From contig CANMJD010000001.1 in NCBI GenBank assembly GCA_947498155.1, positions 682,001-746,000 of the forward strand: a stretch of 64,000 bases of DNA, in the 5' to 3' direction. Below, piece by piece: positions 17,732 to 26,167 of this stretch (positions are counted from its first letter, which is position 1; every line of letters starts with the position of its first letter). This DNA is from an uncultured Pseudoruegeria sp. GTDB lineage: Bacteria; Pseudomonadota; Alphaproteobacteria; Rhodobacterales; Rhodobacteraceae. Under the pieces are notes generated by a model. It was not told where the DNA came from and did not search any database. It saw only the letters and a program-made list of their open reading frames with translations. The position numbers and the translations under genes are program-made.

Positions 17732-18062
17732 ATCGCAACCCTCTTATGTCAGAAGCATTTTGAGGCCTTCATCGTCATTTTTAGCCTGACGTTTGCCGAC
17801 GAACCCGTGATCACCCCAGTAAGATTTGCACAGGGGGACCCCTGTTTGGGGGGATTTATGTTACATTTTGCGGAGACTTCTTGGAATTTTTCGCAATAAT
17901 GGCAAGATAATTGAAAGAAATGGGTGATTATCCTTCACAGACCGTCACGCGGCTGTGAATGACGCCGATGTGAGTAGCCTGTGTAGGCTGCGTTCCGGTA
18001 TCTCTTATCGTGTCGCAGATAAGCGGCACTTGAAAACAGTTTACAAAGAGGAAGCTCTTACA
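17732..18062 (+). promoter_or_regulatory. Upstream region of the bufferin-type operon, with inverted repeats
   Basis: This stretch has no convincing gene. It holds three inverted repeats: ACAGGGG-GA-CCCCTGT at 17830-17845, AGCCT-GTGT-AGGCT at 17976-17989, and CTTATC-N8-GATAAG at 18004-18023. The last two lie within 90 bases of the precursor start and could be operators or leader-RNA structures. No consensus promoter is certain. A ribosome binding site GAGGAAG precedes the ATG at 18063. Confidence 0.45.
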
Positions 18063-18353
18063 ATGTCCAACCACGTTAAAGCTCTTGCCGTCGCCGGCGC
18101 CGTTGCAGCAGCCCTGACCGCAACTACAACAACCGTTGCGCACGCCGCTGACAAAGAGAAATGTTTCGGTGTTTCCATGGCTGGTAAAAACGACTGCGCC
18201 GCTGGCCCAGGCACAACCTGTGCGGGTACATCAACAGTAGACTACCAAGGTAACGCTTGGACTCTGGTTGATGCTGGCACATGTGAATCCATGGAAGTTC
18301 CTGGTGACCGTATGGGTTCGCTCGAAGCTCTGGATCGTGACCTGCCTGCATAA
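18063..18353 (+). CDS. bufA: Bufferin-type RiPP precursor (DUF2282 family)
   Basis: A 96-residue exported precursor. Residues 1-29 form a Sec signal peptide ending in VAHAA. The mature core has the DUF2282 pattern with four cysteines: [17 protein letters not shown], then TTCAG and GTCESM. In described bufferins, two central cysteines are converted by a DUF692 enzyme into thiooxazole-type heterocycles that bind copper in the periplasm. The start at 18063 follows GAGGAAG. The next genes are the DUF692 enzyme, a DUF2063 partner and a DoxX protein, the known gene order. The metal bound here is inferred from the family only. Confidence 0.88.
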   Translation: MSNHVKALAVAGAVAAALTATTTTVAHAADKEKCFGVSMAGKNDCAAGPGTTCAGTSTVDYQGNAWTLVDAGTCESMEVPGDRMGSLEALDRDLPA

Positions 18354-18364
18354 ACGAACCTTCC

Positions 18365-18395
18365 CTGTGCCTTCGCCGATCCGGCGGGGGCACAG
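18365..18395 (+). terminator. Intra-operon hairpin between precursor and modifying-enzyme genes
   Basis: CTGTGCC-TT-CGCCG and CGGCG-GG-GGCACAG pair almost completely around a three-base loop and are followed by CCTTTTCCC. It starts 12 bases after the precursor stop and 35 bases before the enzyme start. It is probably a partial terminator or 3'-end stabiliser that yields more precursor mRNA than enzyme mRNA. Confidence 0.7.
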
Positions 18396-18429
18396 CCTTT
18401 TCCCTGATAATATCTCTCAGGACTGCCCT

Positions 18430-19302
18430 ATGCTTGACGCAACACCCCGCCGTTTTGACGCCCTGCCAAATCGCCCCGGCGTTGGCTACAAGCCCCAGCA
18501 TTATTCCGACATTCTGGAAAATCCGGCCCCGGTTGCGTGGCTGGAAATTCATGCCGAAAACTACATGGGCGACGGCGGTCGTCCTCTGGCCCAACTGCGT
18601 CACCTTGCAGAACGCTTTGCGATCTCGGTGCATGGCGTTGGGCTTTCCATCGGCGGCGAAGCCTCACTTGACACCGATCACCTTGCCCGCCTCAAGCATT
18701 TGAACGACTGGCTACAACCTGCCAGTTTTTCCGAACATCTTGCATGGTCCACCCACGACAGCCACTTTTTGAACGATCTGTTGCCCCTGCCCTATACGCA
18801 GGAAACGCTGGATCGAGTTGTTCGGCACATTGATCAGGTACAGGAAACCGTCGGGCGCAAGATGCTTCTGGAAAATCCCTCTACCTATCTGGCCTTTGAA
18901 GAAACCCAGATGTTAGAGGTGGATTTTCTGGCCGAAATCGCCGAGCGCACCGGCTGTGGTCTGCTGTTTGACGTCAACAACGTCTTTGTTTCGGCGACCA
19001 ATCAGAAGACCGATCCCTATTCCTATATCGACGCCTTTCCCCTGCATCTGGTCGGTGAAATTCACCTTGGCGGCCATGATGAAGACACCGACGAACACGG
19101 CGCGCCCCTGCTGATTGACAGCCATGGCCGCGAAGTTGTTGATCCGGTCTGGGAGATGTATCGCTACACCATCGAAAAAGGCGGGTTGAAGCCGAGCCTG
19201 ATCGAATGGGACAATGACGTGCCCGACTGGCCACTTCTGGCGGCAGAGGCAACGCGCGCGGCTGACATTTTGGACAGTGCCTTGGTAGGCGCTGAAAAAT
19301 GA
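18430..19302 (+). CDS. bufB: DUF692 multinuclear non-heme iron oxidase (MNIO), bufferin maturase
   Basis: A 290-residue TIM-barrel enzyme of the DUF692/MNIO family that oxidatively modifies cysteines of its precursor peptide using a di- or tri-iron centre. Expected metal ligands are visible in order: [63 protein letters not shown] and LIEWDND. The ATG at 18430 is chosen because the family starts immediately before [15 protein letters not shown]; the longer frame overlaps the precursor gene and hairpin. Its last bases ATGA overlap the DUF2063 gene, so enzyme and partner are coupled. Confidence 0.92.
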   Translation: MLDATPRRFDALPNRPGVGYKPQHYSDILENPAPVAWLEIHAENYMGDGGRPLAQLRHLAERFAISVHGVGLSIGGEASLDTDHLARLKHLNDWLQPASFSEHLAWSTHDSHFLNDLLPLPYTQETLDRVVRHIDQVQETVGRKMLLENPSTYLAFEETQMLEVDFLAEIAERTGCGLLFDVNNVFVSATNQKTDPYSYIDAFPLHLVGEIHLGGHDEDTDEHGAPLLIDSHGREVVDPVWEMYRYTIEKGGLKPSLIEWDNDVPDWPLLAAEATRAADILDSALVGAEK

Positions 19303-20051
19303 GTGTTGGCCAAACCCCGTTTACCGAGGCCATCCTTGATCCCGAACGGGCGGTGCCTGATGGACTGATTGATCCTGCAGGACGGCCCGCGGGCAAACGT
19401 TTTGCCGTTTATCGCAACAATGTGGTGGTCAGCCTGACCGAGGCCCTTGGCACCGCGTTTCCGGTTATCAAAAAGCTGCTCGGGGATCAATTTTTCAACG
19501 CCATGGCTGGCGTATATCTGCGCCAATTCCCACCATCCAGCCCGTTGATGATGTTTTATGGCCAGGACATGCCCGCCTTTCTGGAAACATTTGAACCAGT
19601 GCAGCACCTTGGCTATTTGCCCGATGTGGCGCGGCTCGAACTGGCCATGCGTCATGCCTATCATGCTGCTGATAAGTCCGCTATTGCGCCAGAGACCTTT
19701 CAATCCCTCCCGCCGGACCGGTTAATGGCCGCCACCCTTGGATTTGCCCCGGCGGTTCATCTGATCCGCTCGCGCTGGCCGGTTGCTGGAATCTGGCAGT
19801 TTAATATGATCGATGATGCGCCAAAACCTCCGCAAAACGGTGAAAACGCCTTGATCACCCGCCCCGATTTTGACCCGATACTGACCGCCCTGCCCGCCGG
19901 TGGTGGCGTTTATGTCTCGGCCCTGATGGCGGGGCGCAGTTTCGGTCAGGCACTGGATGACGCAAACGCGGCAACAGCGGCATTTGATCTCAGCACAACC
20001 CTTGGTATCCTGATCTCAGGTGCCGCAATTACAGAAATCGTCGAAGGATAA
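19299..20051 (+). CDS. bufC: DUF2063 MNIO partner protein
   Basis: A 250-residue cytoplasmic protein. Its N-terminal domain (about 5-100) is DUF2063, often annotated as putative DNA-binding, with the pattern [23 protein letters not shown] and [20 protein letters not shown]. In bufferin systems this protein partners the MNIO and helps it bind the precursor, like the RRE-type partners of other RiPP enzymes. The C-terminal half is an alpha/beta domain. The ATGA overlap with the upstream gene fits a stoichiometric complex. A DNA-binding role is not supported by context. Confidence 0.88.
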   Translation: MSVGQTPFTEAILDPERAVPDGLIDPAGRPAGKRFAVYRNNVVVSLTEALGTAFPVIKKLLGDQFFNAMAGVYLRQFPPSSPLMMFYGQDMPAFLETFEPVQHLGYLPDVARLELAMRHAYHAADKSAIAPETFQSLPPDRLMAATLGFAPAVHLIRSRWPVAGIWQFNMIDDAPKPPQNGENALITRPDFDPILTALPAGGGVYVSALMAGRSFGQALDDANAATAAFDLSTTLGILISGAAITEIVEG

Positions 20052-20056
20052 CCGCC

Positions 20057-20617
20057 ATGAACCCACTTGTTGCCATCTATAACGGCGTATTCGGCTGGGT
20101 CGAACGCCTGCTAGAGCCATGGTTTCTGCCCACATTGGCCCGTTTTACCTTTGCCGCGACCCTGCTGATCTATTTCTGGAACTCTGCCTTATCGAAACTT
20201 GGTGACGGGATTTTCGGGTTTCTCTTTCCGTCTGCCGGTGCCTATGTGCAGATTTTCCCCAAAGCGATGGAGGCGGTCACCTATGACGTCAGCCAGATGT
20301 CGATTTTTCAATGGGCGGTCGTCGTGGCAGGCACTTGGGCAGAGTTTATTCTTCCTCTGCTGATCGTACTCGGGCTGCTGACCCGCCTGTCTGCAATCGG
20401 CATGATCGGCTTTGTCATCGTGCAAAGCCTGACCGATCTTTATGGCCATGGCGGCATCGAACATCCCGAAACCATCGGGGCGTGGTTTGACCGTCTGCCC
20501 GATGGGGCCATCTTGGATCAACGTCTGTTCTGGATCACCATTCTTGCGATATTGGTCGTCAAAGGAGCTGGTCCGCTGTCGCTTGACCGTTTCCTGATTG
20601 AACGCCCAAGAGGCTAA
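20057..20617 (+). CDS. DoxX family membrane protein of the bufferin operon
   Basis: A 186-residue inner-membrane protein with four hydrophobic segments at about 22-42, 78-100, 104-122 and 150-172. The first ends with the DoxX-like FTFAATLLIYFWNSALSKL and later GLLTRLSAIGMIGFVIVQS. It follows the DUF2063 gene by five bases. DoxX proteins recur at the end of bufferin operons, where a redox or export-related role has been suggested; the sequence does not define it. Confidence 0.82.
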   Translation: MNPLVAIYNGVFGWVERLLEPWFLPTLARFTFAATLLIYFWNSALSKLGDGIFGFLFPSAGAYVQIFPKAMEAVTYDVSQMSIFQWAVVVAGTWAEFILPLLIVLGLLTRLSAIGMIGFVIVQSLTDLYGHGGIEHPETIGAWFDRLPDGAILDQRLFWITILAILVVKGAGPLSLDRFLIERPRG

Positions 20618-20646
20618 GCCCTCCGTCAACACCGGATACGGCGCAT

Positions 20647-20669
20647 CGCAGGCGGTCCTGTCGCCTGCG
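20647..20669 (+). terminator. Hairpin after the bufferin-type operon
   Basis: CGCAGGCG and CGCCTGCG form a perfect 8-bp stem with a seven-base loop, 30 bases after the DoxX stop. There is no T-run, so this may be a 3'-end stabiliser rather than a classic terminator. Confidence 0.4.
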
Positions 20670-20724
20670 GCTCGGACTTGTGCCTAAGGTCCTTAATCCG
20701 AAGTACGACGCGCGGCAGCAAATA

Positions 20725-20756
20725 CAATCAGCCCCCTAACCAAGAAGGGCTGATTG
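20725..20756. terminator. Possible bidirectional terminator at the 3' end of the ArsC-like gene
   Basis: CAATCAGCCC and GGGCTGATTG form a perfect 10-bp stem with a 12-base loop. It spans the stop codon of the minus-strand ArsC-like gene and lies between two convergent transcription units. Confidence 0.55.
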
Positions 20757-21062
20757 AACATCCGTTTTCCATCCCAGATACAACGCGCCTGCGGTCTCAA
20801 TCACCGGGCGTTTCATCAATGTGGGATGTGCTGTCAGAAGTGCGGAGGGTGTTTGCGCGCGCGCTTCTTCAGAGAGCCCACGCCAGGTCGTTGATCGCTG
20901 GTTGATCAATTTTTCACCAAATGCGGTTAGAAATCGGTCCAGTGTTTCAGGGTCAAGAGGCTGCTCGCGTACATCGACAAAGGTGACGCTTAACCCCTCA
21001 TTTTCTATTTTTTTCAGCGCCTTACGACATGTGTCGCAGTTTTTAATTCCATAAAGCCGCAC
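20736..21062 (-). CDS. ArsC/Spx/YffB family thioredoxin-fold protein
   Basis: A 108-residue arsenate-reductase-like protein. The N-terminus YGIKNCDTCRKALK has the CXXC pair of the family, and MKRPVIETAGALYLGWK near residue 85 supplies the conserved arginine and loop. It is closer to Spx/YffB-type proteins than to true ArsC arsenate reductases, because no arsenic-resistance genes are near. Translation most likely starts at GTG (21062) after GGGGG. Activity is not established. Confidence 0.78.
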   Translation of the reverse strand: MRLYGIKNCDTCRKALKKIENEGLSVTFVDVREQPLDPETLDRFLTAFGEKLINQRSTTWRGLSEEARAQTPSALLTAHPTLMKRPVIETAGALYLGWKTDVQSALLG

Positions 21063-21272
21063 GTCATCCCCCTGTTACACAGTTACAATAGGCCAAGAAT
21101 GCATTCAGATCACTAAGCCTTTTCTTGCCTTTTACGACATTCGTGCCAACATTCAACGGAGGACCAGTCAGTTTCGGTAAACGGTATTGGAAAGCTTATT
21201 GTCTGACTGTCCGGGTTTCAGCCCTCCCAATTATCGGCTGAATGAAGATTGAATATTATAAGGAGAAGCGGC

Positions 21273-21482
21273 ATGCCAAGCGGCACCGTGAAATGGTTTA
21301 ACACGACAAAGGGCTATGGTTTCATCGCCCCGGAAGATGGTGGCAAGGATGTATTCGTCCATATTTCCGCTGTAGAACGCTCCGGTCTGACCGGGTTAGC
21401 AGACAACCAGAAGGTCGAATACGAGCTTCAGGAAGGCCGGGATGGTCGTGAACTTGCGGCCATGATCCAGCCTGTTGACTAA
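21273..21482 (+). CDS. Cold-shock protein (CspA family)
   Basis: A 69-residue single OB-fold RNA chaperone. [35 protein letters not shown] contains both RNA-binding motifs, RNP1 (KGYGFI) and RNP2 (DVFVHI). The ATG at 21273 follows AGGAG; a slightly longer frame is not conserved. About 210 bases upstream are gene-free and probably hold a long 5' leader, as is common for csp mRNAs. Autonomous gene, not in an operon with surE. Confidence 0.93.
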   Translation: MPSGTVKWFNTTKGYGFIAPEDGGKDVFVHISAVERSGLTGLADNQKVEYELQEGRDGRELAAMIQPVD

Positions 21483-21711
21483 CACCACCAGCTGAGACCT
21501 ACCGCGCGCCGAAGCACCGCCCTTTCTTTTGAGCGGGGCCCCTTTGGCCGGTTCGCCAGTGGCGCAAATAAATGAGGCCCGTGCGGTGCTGCTGCGCGGG
21601 GCAAGCGCTTTCGCTGCGCCGGAAAGCCACAGCCCGTTGCTGCCGCGCTTGGGGCACTTTACGCTGTGCGCTGTCTCCAGTAATGATCAATGCGGGTGAC
21701 AAGGGGCTAAC
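21483..21711. other. Intergenic region before surE, nothing definite
   Basis: A GC-rich stretch of 229 bases between the cold-shock gene and surE. Short open frames exist on both strands, but none has a ribosome binding site plus a recognisable product. The surE promoter should lie in its right half. Confidence 0.4.
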
Positions 21712-22500
21712 ATGCGTATTCTCATAACAAATGACGATGGAATAAACGCGCCGGGGTTGCGGGTTCTCCATGCCATCGCATCAGAGGTCGCTGGCCCGAC
21801 AGGTGAAGTCTGGACCGTGGCCCCTGCGTTTGAACAATCCGGCGTTGGCCATTGTATTTCCTATACCCACCCCACGATGATTGCGGAACTGGGGACACGC
21901 CGCTTTGCCGCCGAAGGCTCTCCGGCGGATTGTGTGCTTGCCGGGCTGTATGATGTCATGGCTGATGCCCGCCCCGATCTTGTGCTGTCGGGGGTTAATC
22001 GCGGCAATAATGCCGCCGAAAATACCCTGTATTCCGGCACCATCGGTGGCGCGATGGAAGCCGCCCTGCAAGGGCTACCGGCAATCGCGCTGTCGCAGTT
22101 TTTCGGCCCCGAGAACGCATCTCTGGATGATCCTTTTGAGGCAGCCCTAAACCACGGCGCAGAGGTGGTGCGCAGAATTCTGGCCCAGCACACCGAAGAC
22201 GCGCAGCCTTATAAGCAATTTTACAATGTGAACTTTCCCCCTGTACCCGCCGCACAGGTAAAAGGGATGCGCGCAGCAGCCCAAGGCCGTCGACAAGAGA
22301 CGAATTTTTCGGTGCAGGCAGCGCAATCTCCCTCTGGACGCAAATTTCTATGGATTAAAGGGGGGCCACAGCACACCCCGACAGCCGAGGGGACCGATGC
22401 GGCGCTTAATCTTGCGGGCTATATTTCGGTCACCCCGATGCGCGCCGACCTAACTGATCACACCGCCCTATCCGGCTTGGCGAAGGCTTTGACTGAATGA
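21712..22500 (+). CDS. surE: 5'/3'-nucleotidase SurE
   Basis: A 262-residue metal-dependent nucleoside-monophosphate phosphatase. The N-terminus [16 protein letters not shown] carries the metal-binding Asp-Asp pair, and [20 protein letters not shown] supplies the serine and asparagine of the active site. The stop overlaps pcm by ATGA. The surE-pcm-lipoprotein order is the stationary-phase survival arrangement well known in proteobacteria. Confidence 0.95.
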   Translation: MRILITNDDGINAPGLRVLHAIASEVAGPTGEVWTVAPAFEQSGVGHCISYTHPTMIAELGTRRFAAEGSPADCVLAGLYDVMADARPDLVLSGVNRGNNAAENTLYSGTIGGAMEAALQGLPAIALSQFFGPENASLDDPFEAALNHGAEVVRRILAQHTEDAQPYKQFYNVNFPPVPAAQVKGMRAAAQGRRQETNFSVQAAQSPSGRKFLWIKGGPQHTPTAEGTDAALNLAGYISVTPMRADLTDHTALSGLAKALTE

Positions 22501-23135
22501 GCAACGCCGAACGCAAAATGCAATTCATGTTTGCCCTGCGCTCTGCCGGTGTGACCGACAGCCGGGTGATGCATGCGATGGAGAAAATCGATCGCGGGCC
22601 GTTTGTGCGGGGCATTTTCGCCGAGCGCGCCTATGAGGACACGCCACTTCCGATCACCTGCGGACAGACCATCAGCCAGCCTTCGGTCGTGGCGCGAATG
22701 ACCCAGGCGCTGAATGTGCAACCGCGCGATAAGGTGCTCGAGGTGGGGACCGGCTCCGGCTATCAGGCCGCGATTCTAAGCCAGCTTGCCCGTCGCATTT
22801 ATACGGTGGACCGCTTTAAAAGTCTGGTGAACGAGGCGCAGGCGCTGTTTCAGCGTCTGGATTTACACAATATCACCGCCATTCATGGCGATGGCAGCTA
22901 TGGTTTGCCCGATCAGGCCCCGTTTGATCGCATTCTCGTGACTGCCGCGGCCGAAGATCCCCCCGGCCCCCTCTTGGCGCAGCTGCGCGAGGGCGGTATT
23001 ATGGTGGTACCTGTCGGCCAGTCCGACACCGTCCAGAGCCTGATAAAGGTCACACGGACGCCCTCAGGTTACGAGTATGAAGAACTGAACTCCGTGCGGT
23101 TTGTGCCGCTGTTAGAGGGGCTAGGCAAAGAATGA
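22497..23135 (+). CDS. pcm: Protein-L-isoaspartate O-methyltransferase
   Basis: A 212-residue SAM-dependent methyltransferase that repairs isoaspartyl residues in aged proteins. [18 protein letters not shown] is SAM motif I, preceded by the family signature [15 protein letters not shown], with [13 protein letters not shown] as motif II. It overlaps surE at its start and the following lipoprotein frame at its end. Full length. Confidence 0.95.
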   Translation: MSNAERKMQFMFALRSAGVTDSRVMHAMEKIDRGPFVRGIFAERAYEDTPLPITCGQTISQPSVVARMTQALNVQPRDKVLEVGTGSGYQAAILSQLARRIYTVDRFKSLVNEAQALFQRLDLHNITAIHGDGSYGLPDQAPFDRILVTAAAEDPPGPLLAQLREGGIMVVPVGQSDTVQSLIKVTRTPSGYEYEELNSVRFVPLLEGLGKE

Positions 23136-23155
23136 TCCAGTTGAGGAAACGAGCA

Positions 23156-24358
23156 ATGGCAAAACGCCAGAAATCCTATCTACGCCCCCTTCTTGGCGGC
23201 ACTGCGCTATTGGCTCTTGTCGCCTGTGACGGGGATTACGATTTGCGTAATTCCATCGGAGGCAGCACCCTTGATACATCAGAGGCTGCCCGTCAGGCGA
23301 CCGAGCCGCGACCGCAGCCCGACAGCCGGGGCATCATTTCTTATCCGAATTATCAGGTTGCCGTGGCAAAGCGGGATGACACCGTTGGAGATGTTGCGCG
23401 GCGCGTCGGCGTTGATGCGACGGCTTTGGCCCAATACAACGGCATTTCCCCCGATGTTGGCCTGCGCGAGGGCGAGGTTCTGGCTCTGCCCAATCGTGTT
23501 GCTGAACCGTCACCGTCAACCGGCGCCATTGCGACCGGCCCGATCCAACCCGCTGGCCAGATCGACGTGACCACATTGGCCGGGGATGCGATCACCCGCG
23601 CAGAGACAACCGGATCAACGGCGGCAAGCACCCCAAGCCCCGCACCCGCCTCTGCACCTGTGGTGCAGACCGGCGATGAACCCGTCCGCCATAAGGTTGC
23701 CCGTGGCGAAACCGCCTATTCCGTGGCACGGTTGTATAATGTTTCGGTGCGCGCGCTTGCCGACTGGAACGGGCTCGGCACCGATCTGGCCATCCGAGAG
23801 GGCCAATTCCTGTTGATCCCTGTGGCCGCCGAAGTCTCGGCTCCGATCTCTGCCACCGCCGTGACGACTGTGCCCGGACAGGGCTCTCCGACACCGGAAC
23901 CCCCCAGCGCCGCACAACCATTGCCGGAAAAAGACGAAACACCCGAAGCGCCCAAAGAGACACCAAGCTCGCCGGATTTGGGCAGCGGGGCCACCGCCGC
24001 CAGTGCAACAGCCGCCCTATCCTATCCGACCAGCGGCAGTATTATCCGTCCCTATGCCAAAGGCAAAAATGAGGGGATCGACATTGGCGCAAACGCTGGC
24101 AGCCCGGTCAAAGCTGCAAAGGATGGCGTCGTTGCCGCGATCACACAGGACACCAATAACGTCAATATCGTGGTGCTGAAACATGCCGACAACCTGCTGA
24201 CGGTCTATGCAAGCGTCGACAGTGTTTCGGTGAAAAAGGGCGATAAAGTCAGCCGCAACCAGCAAATCGCCAAAGTGCGGGCGGGCGATCCAAGCTTCTT
24301 GCACTTTGAAGTGCGCAAAGGCCTTGAGAGCGTCGACCCCGTAGATTTCTTGCAATAA
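23156..24358 (+). CDS. NlpD-like LysM lipoprotein with degenerate M23 (LytM) domain
   Basis: A 400-residue outer-membrane lipoprotein. LLALVAC is the lipobox near residue 23. Two LysM peptidoglycan-binding domains lie at about 70-125 (AVAKRDDTVGDVARRVG) and 180-225 (KVARGETAYSVARLYN), followed by a Pro/Glu-rich linker and a C-terminal LytM domain. Zinc ligands are mostly lost: NEGIDI replaces HXGIDI, YASV replaces YXH and FLHFEVR lacks the first histidine. It is therefore probably an amidase activator like NlpD/EnvC, not a peptidase. I prefer ATG 23156 (GAGG nine bases upstream) over the ATG at 23132 that overlaps pcm. Confidence 0.88.
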   Translation: MAKRQKSYLRPLLGGTALLALVACDGDYDLRNSIGGSTLDTSEAARQATEPRPQPDSRGIISYPNYQVAVAKRDDTVGDVARRVGVDATALAQYNGISPDVGLREGEVLALPNRVAEPSPSTGAIATGPIQPAGQIDVTTLAGDAITRAETTGSTAASTPSPAPASAPVVQTGDEPVRHKVARGETAYSVARLYNVSVRALADWNGLGTDLAIREGQFLLIPVAAEVSAPISATAVTTVPGQGSPTPEPPSAAQPLPEKDETPEAPKETPSSPDLGSGATAASATAALSYPTSGSIIRPYAKGKNEGIDIGANAGSPVKAAKDGVVAAITQDTNNVNIVVLKHADNLLTVYASVDSVSVKKGDKVSRNQQIAKVRAGDPSFLHFEVRKGLESVDPVDFLQ

Positions 24359-24436
24359 AATTGAGCCCCTTGCGATGCGCGAGGGGCGCGAAACACGTTA
24401 ACAACGCACCGCAAGATACTGTCTTTAAATGAATAT

Positions 24437-24836
24437 GCGCGGACGGCCTATAAGCCGGATTTTGTCCAGGGGTTGCCCCCTTGGATGACCATTCATCTAG
24501 ACGATCCGTTACCGAACCGCCTCTAGCTGCCAACCCGGATCTGCTCGGGGCAAAACACCCCTGTGACTGACGCCACGCGCGATCCCTATTTGGCATTGCT
24601 CCCGGTGGGGCTTGCCGTGCCAGCGATGTTGCCACCGCCGCGGTGGGCTCTTACCCCACCGTTTCACCCTGACCCACCCGTGGTATCGGTTGCCCGACCC
24701 GCCAATGGGCGGTCTGTTTTCTGTGGCGCTATCCCTCGGGTTTCCCCGGCCGGGCGTTACCCGGCACCGTCGTTTTGTGGAGTCCGGACTTTCCTCGCCT
24801 TTGTTACCAAAGCCGCAGCCATCCAGCCATCCGCGC
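24437..24836 (-). ncRNA. rnpB: RNase P RNA (M1 RNA), class A
   Basis: The minus strand carries the hallmark core GAGGAAAGTCCGGACTCC (plus 24779-24796) near the 5' end and the 3' hallmark ACAAAATCCGGCTTATAGGC. The ends pair perfectly: GCGCGGATGGC (5') with GCCGTCCGCGC (3') forms an 11-bp P1 helix, which I used to set the boundaries. It processes tRNA 5' ends together with RnpA. It lies between the NlpD-like gene and the amidase gene; the 5' end is 10 bases from the amidase stop codon, so its promoter probably lies inside that gene. Confidence 0.95.
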
Positions 24837-24845
24837 ACCGCGGAC

Positions 24846-25541
24846 TTAGGTCAGCACGGACGGTGCGTCAACCGGATATCGTCGGGCAAGGTCTTGCGCC
24901 ACCGCCAGATCCGCCGCGCAAAGTGCTCCCTTGCGCCAAGGTGCAAAACGCAGGCGAAAAGCCGAGAGCAAAAGATCAGCCGCCGCCTGCTCGATCGGAT
25001 AGCCAAGCCGGTGGACTGCTGCACCGAAACGGGCTGACGTAACCGGCCCGCTACAGGCCTGCGCATCACTCCAGATCGCCAGCCCCTGCAAGGCCAACCG
25101 GCGCCAGTCAAACCGCGCGCCGGGATCAAATTTACGCGTCGGGGCAAAATCGGAATGGCCGAGTACACCGGCAGGCCCAATATCCCAACGCGCCATGACA
25201 CCCTTCAGCAAAATCTCCAGACAGAGCATTTGGGGTTCGGAAAAAGGCTGTGCCCCTGTATTGGCCAGTTCAATCCCGATTGAACGACTGTTCACATCAC
25301 CGCGTCCCCCCCATTCACCGGCACCAGCGTGCCAAGCACGATCTGCTTCTGGCACCATCTGAAAACAGCGTCCGTCCTCAGCTATCAGATAATGGGCGGA
25401 AACCTCATATTGCGGATCACAGAGCCGCGCCAAGGCCGCCTCAGCGCTCTGCATGGCTGTGTAGTGGATAACGATCAGTTCCGGCGTCAAACCCTCCCGA
25501 CGCGGCCCGAAATTCGGCGACGGATGAGGGAGAACCGGCAC
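24846..25541 (-). CDS. AmpD-like N-acetylmuramoyl-L-alanine amidase
   Basis: A 231-residue zinc amidase (Amidase_2) that cleaves the bond between MurNAc or anhydroMurNAc and the stem peptide in murein recycling. Zinc ligands are in LIVIHYTAM, the HSDF segment and KFDPGARFDW; WHAGAGEWGG is conserved in the family. The open frame extends 300 bases further up, but that part overlaps the lipoprotein gene in another frame. I choose GTG 25541, four bases after the upstream TAA, because the family begins at HPSPNFGPRR. No signal peptide, so it is cytoplasmic. Confidence 0.85.
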   Translation of the reverse strand: MPVLPHPSPNFGPRREGLTPELIVIHYTAMQSAEAALARLCDPQYEVSAHYLIAEDGRCFQMVPEADRAWHAGAGEWGGRGDVNSRSIGIELANTGAQPFSEPQMLCLEILLKGVMARWDIGPAGVLGHSDFAPTRKFDPGARFDWRRLALQGLAIWSDAQACSGPVTSARFGAAVHRLGYPIEQAAADLLLSAFRLRFAPWRKGALCAADLAVAQDLARRYPVDAPSVLT

Positions 25542-25545
25542 AGGC

Positions 25546-26130
25546 TTACCCGCCAAGGGCGGCACGAAACGGGGCCGGATTCCAGTAACAGGCAAAACCG
25601 TCGCCATCAGGATCGATGTCATGACGATCTTTTTGCGGCCCCCCCGAACCAAGGAGCTTCTGTTGTGCTTCTTCGTCGTTGCGGTATTTAGCACAGTTTT
25701 TTGCCAACTTTTCCGCCGAGACAGACCCATCACGCGGATAGAGTGATTGCCCCACCGCATTGGTGGTGGCCAGCGCAAAAGCCACGATATTGGTCGAACC
25801 TTCGGTATAGACCGCCGGTGCAGCAGGGGCAGCGGCAGGTGTCGACGCAACCGTCGCCACAGTAGAAGCAGGCGGGGCAGAAGTGGATGCGGCCGCCGGT
25901 ACTGATAACGCGCTCAGTGGTGCGCCGGATTGGGCCGCGCCCAGGCTCTCTTCTGAAACAGCCCCCGTTTGCGGCAAAGGATCGCCGCCGGTCAGGGCGG
26001 CTTCGCGCTCTGCACGCTCCCGTTCATAGGCGGCGTAATCGTTAAACCCGACCCCCGCAGCCGAATTGGGCACGGTTGGCGCACAGGCCGTCAGCCCCAT
26101 CAGAACCAAGGTTACTCCCAGAATGCGCAT
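25546..26130 (-). CDS. Lipoprotein with C-terminal excalibur-like calcium-binding motif
   Basis: A 194-residue lipoprotein: lipobox MGLTAC at residues 11-16, a long Ala/Pro/Ser/Thr-rich disordered linker (about 65-110) and a C-terminal domain with KNCAKYRNDEEAQ and DIDPDGDGFACYWNP. The DXDXDGXXC loop with a second cysteine matches excalibur-type motifs. It is probably anchored in the envelope and binds calcium or the cell wall. Four bases separate its stop from the amidase GTG, so the two genes are likely coupled. Function is otherwise unknown. Confidence 0.75.
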   Translation of the reverse strand: MRILGVTLVLMGLTACAPTVPNSAAGVGFNDYAAYERERAEREAALTGGDPLPQTGAVSEESLGAAQSGAPLSALSVPAAASTSAPPASTVATVASTPAAAPAAPAVYTEGSTNIVAFALATTNAVGQSLYPRDGSVSAEKLAKNCAKYRNDEEAQQKLLGSGGPQKDRHDIDPDGDGFACYWNPAPFRAALGG

Positions 26131-26167
26131 GATGTTCCCCGTCTGCCCGCTCTTGTTTTGCGTTAGG

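Noticed and set aside
20736-21062. Arsenate reductase for arsenic resistance
   Set aside because: No ars genes nearby and the sequence is Spx/YffB-like; only the ArsC fold is supported.
21483-21711. Possible short coding region before surE
   Set aside because: Several short frames exist but none has a ribosome binding site and a recognised product; composition bias alone is not enough.
25542-25850. Longer amidase start
   Set aside because: Overlaps the excalibur lipoprotein in another frame and adds an Arg/Pro-rich tail not found in the family.
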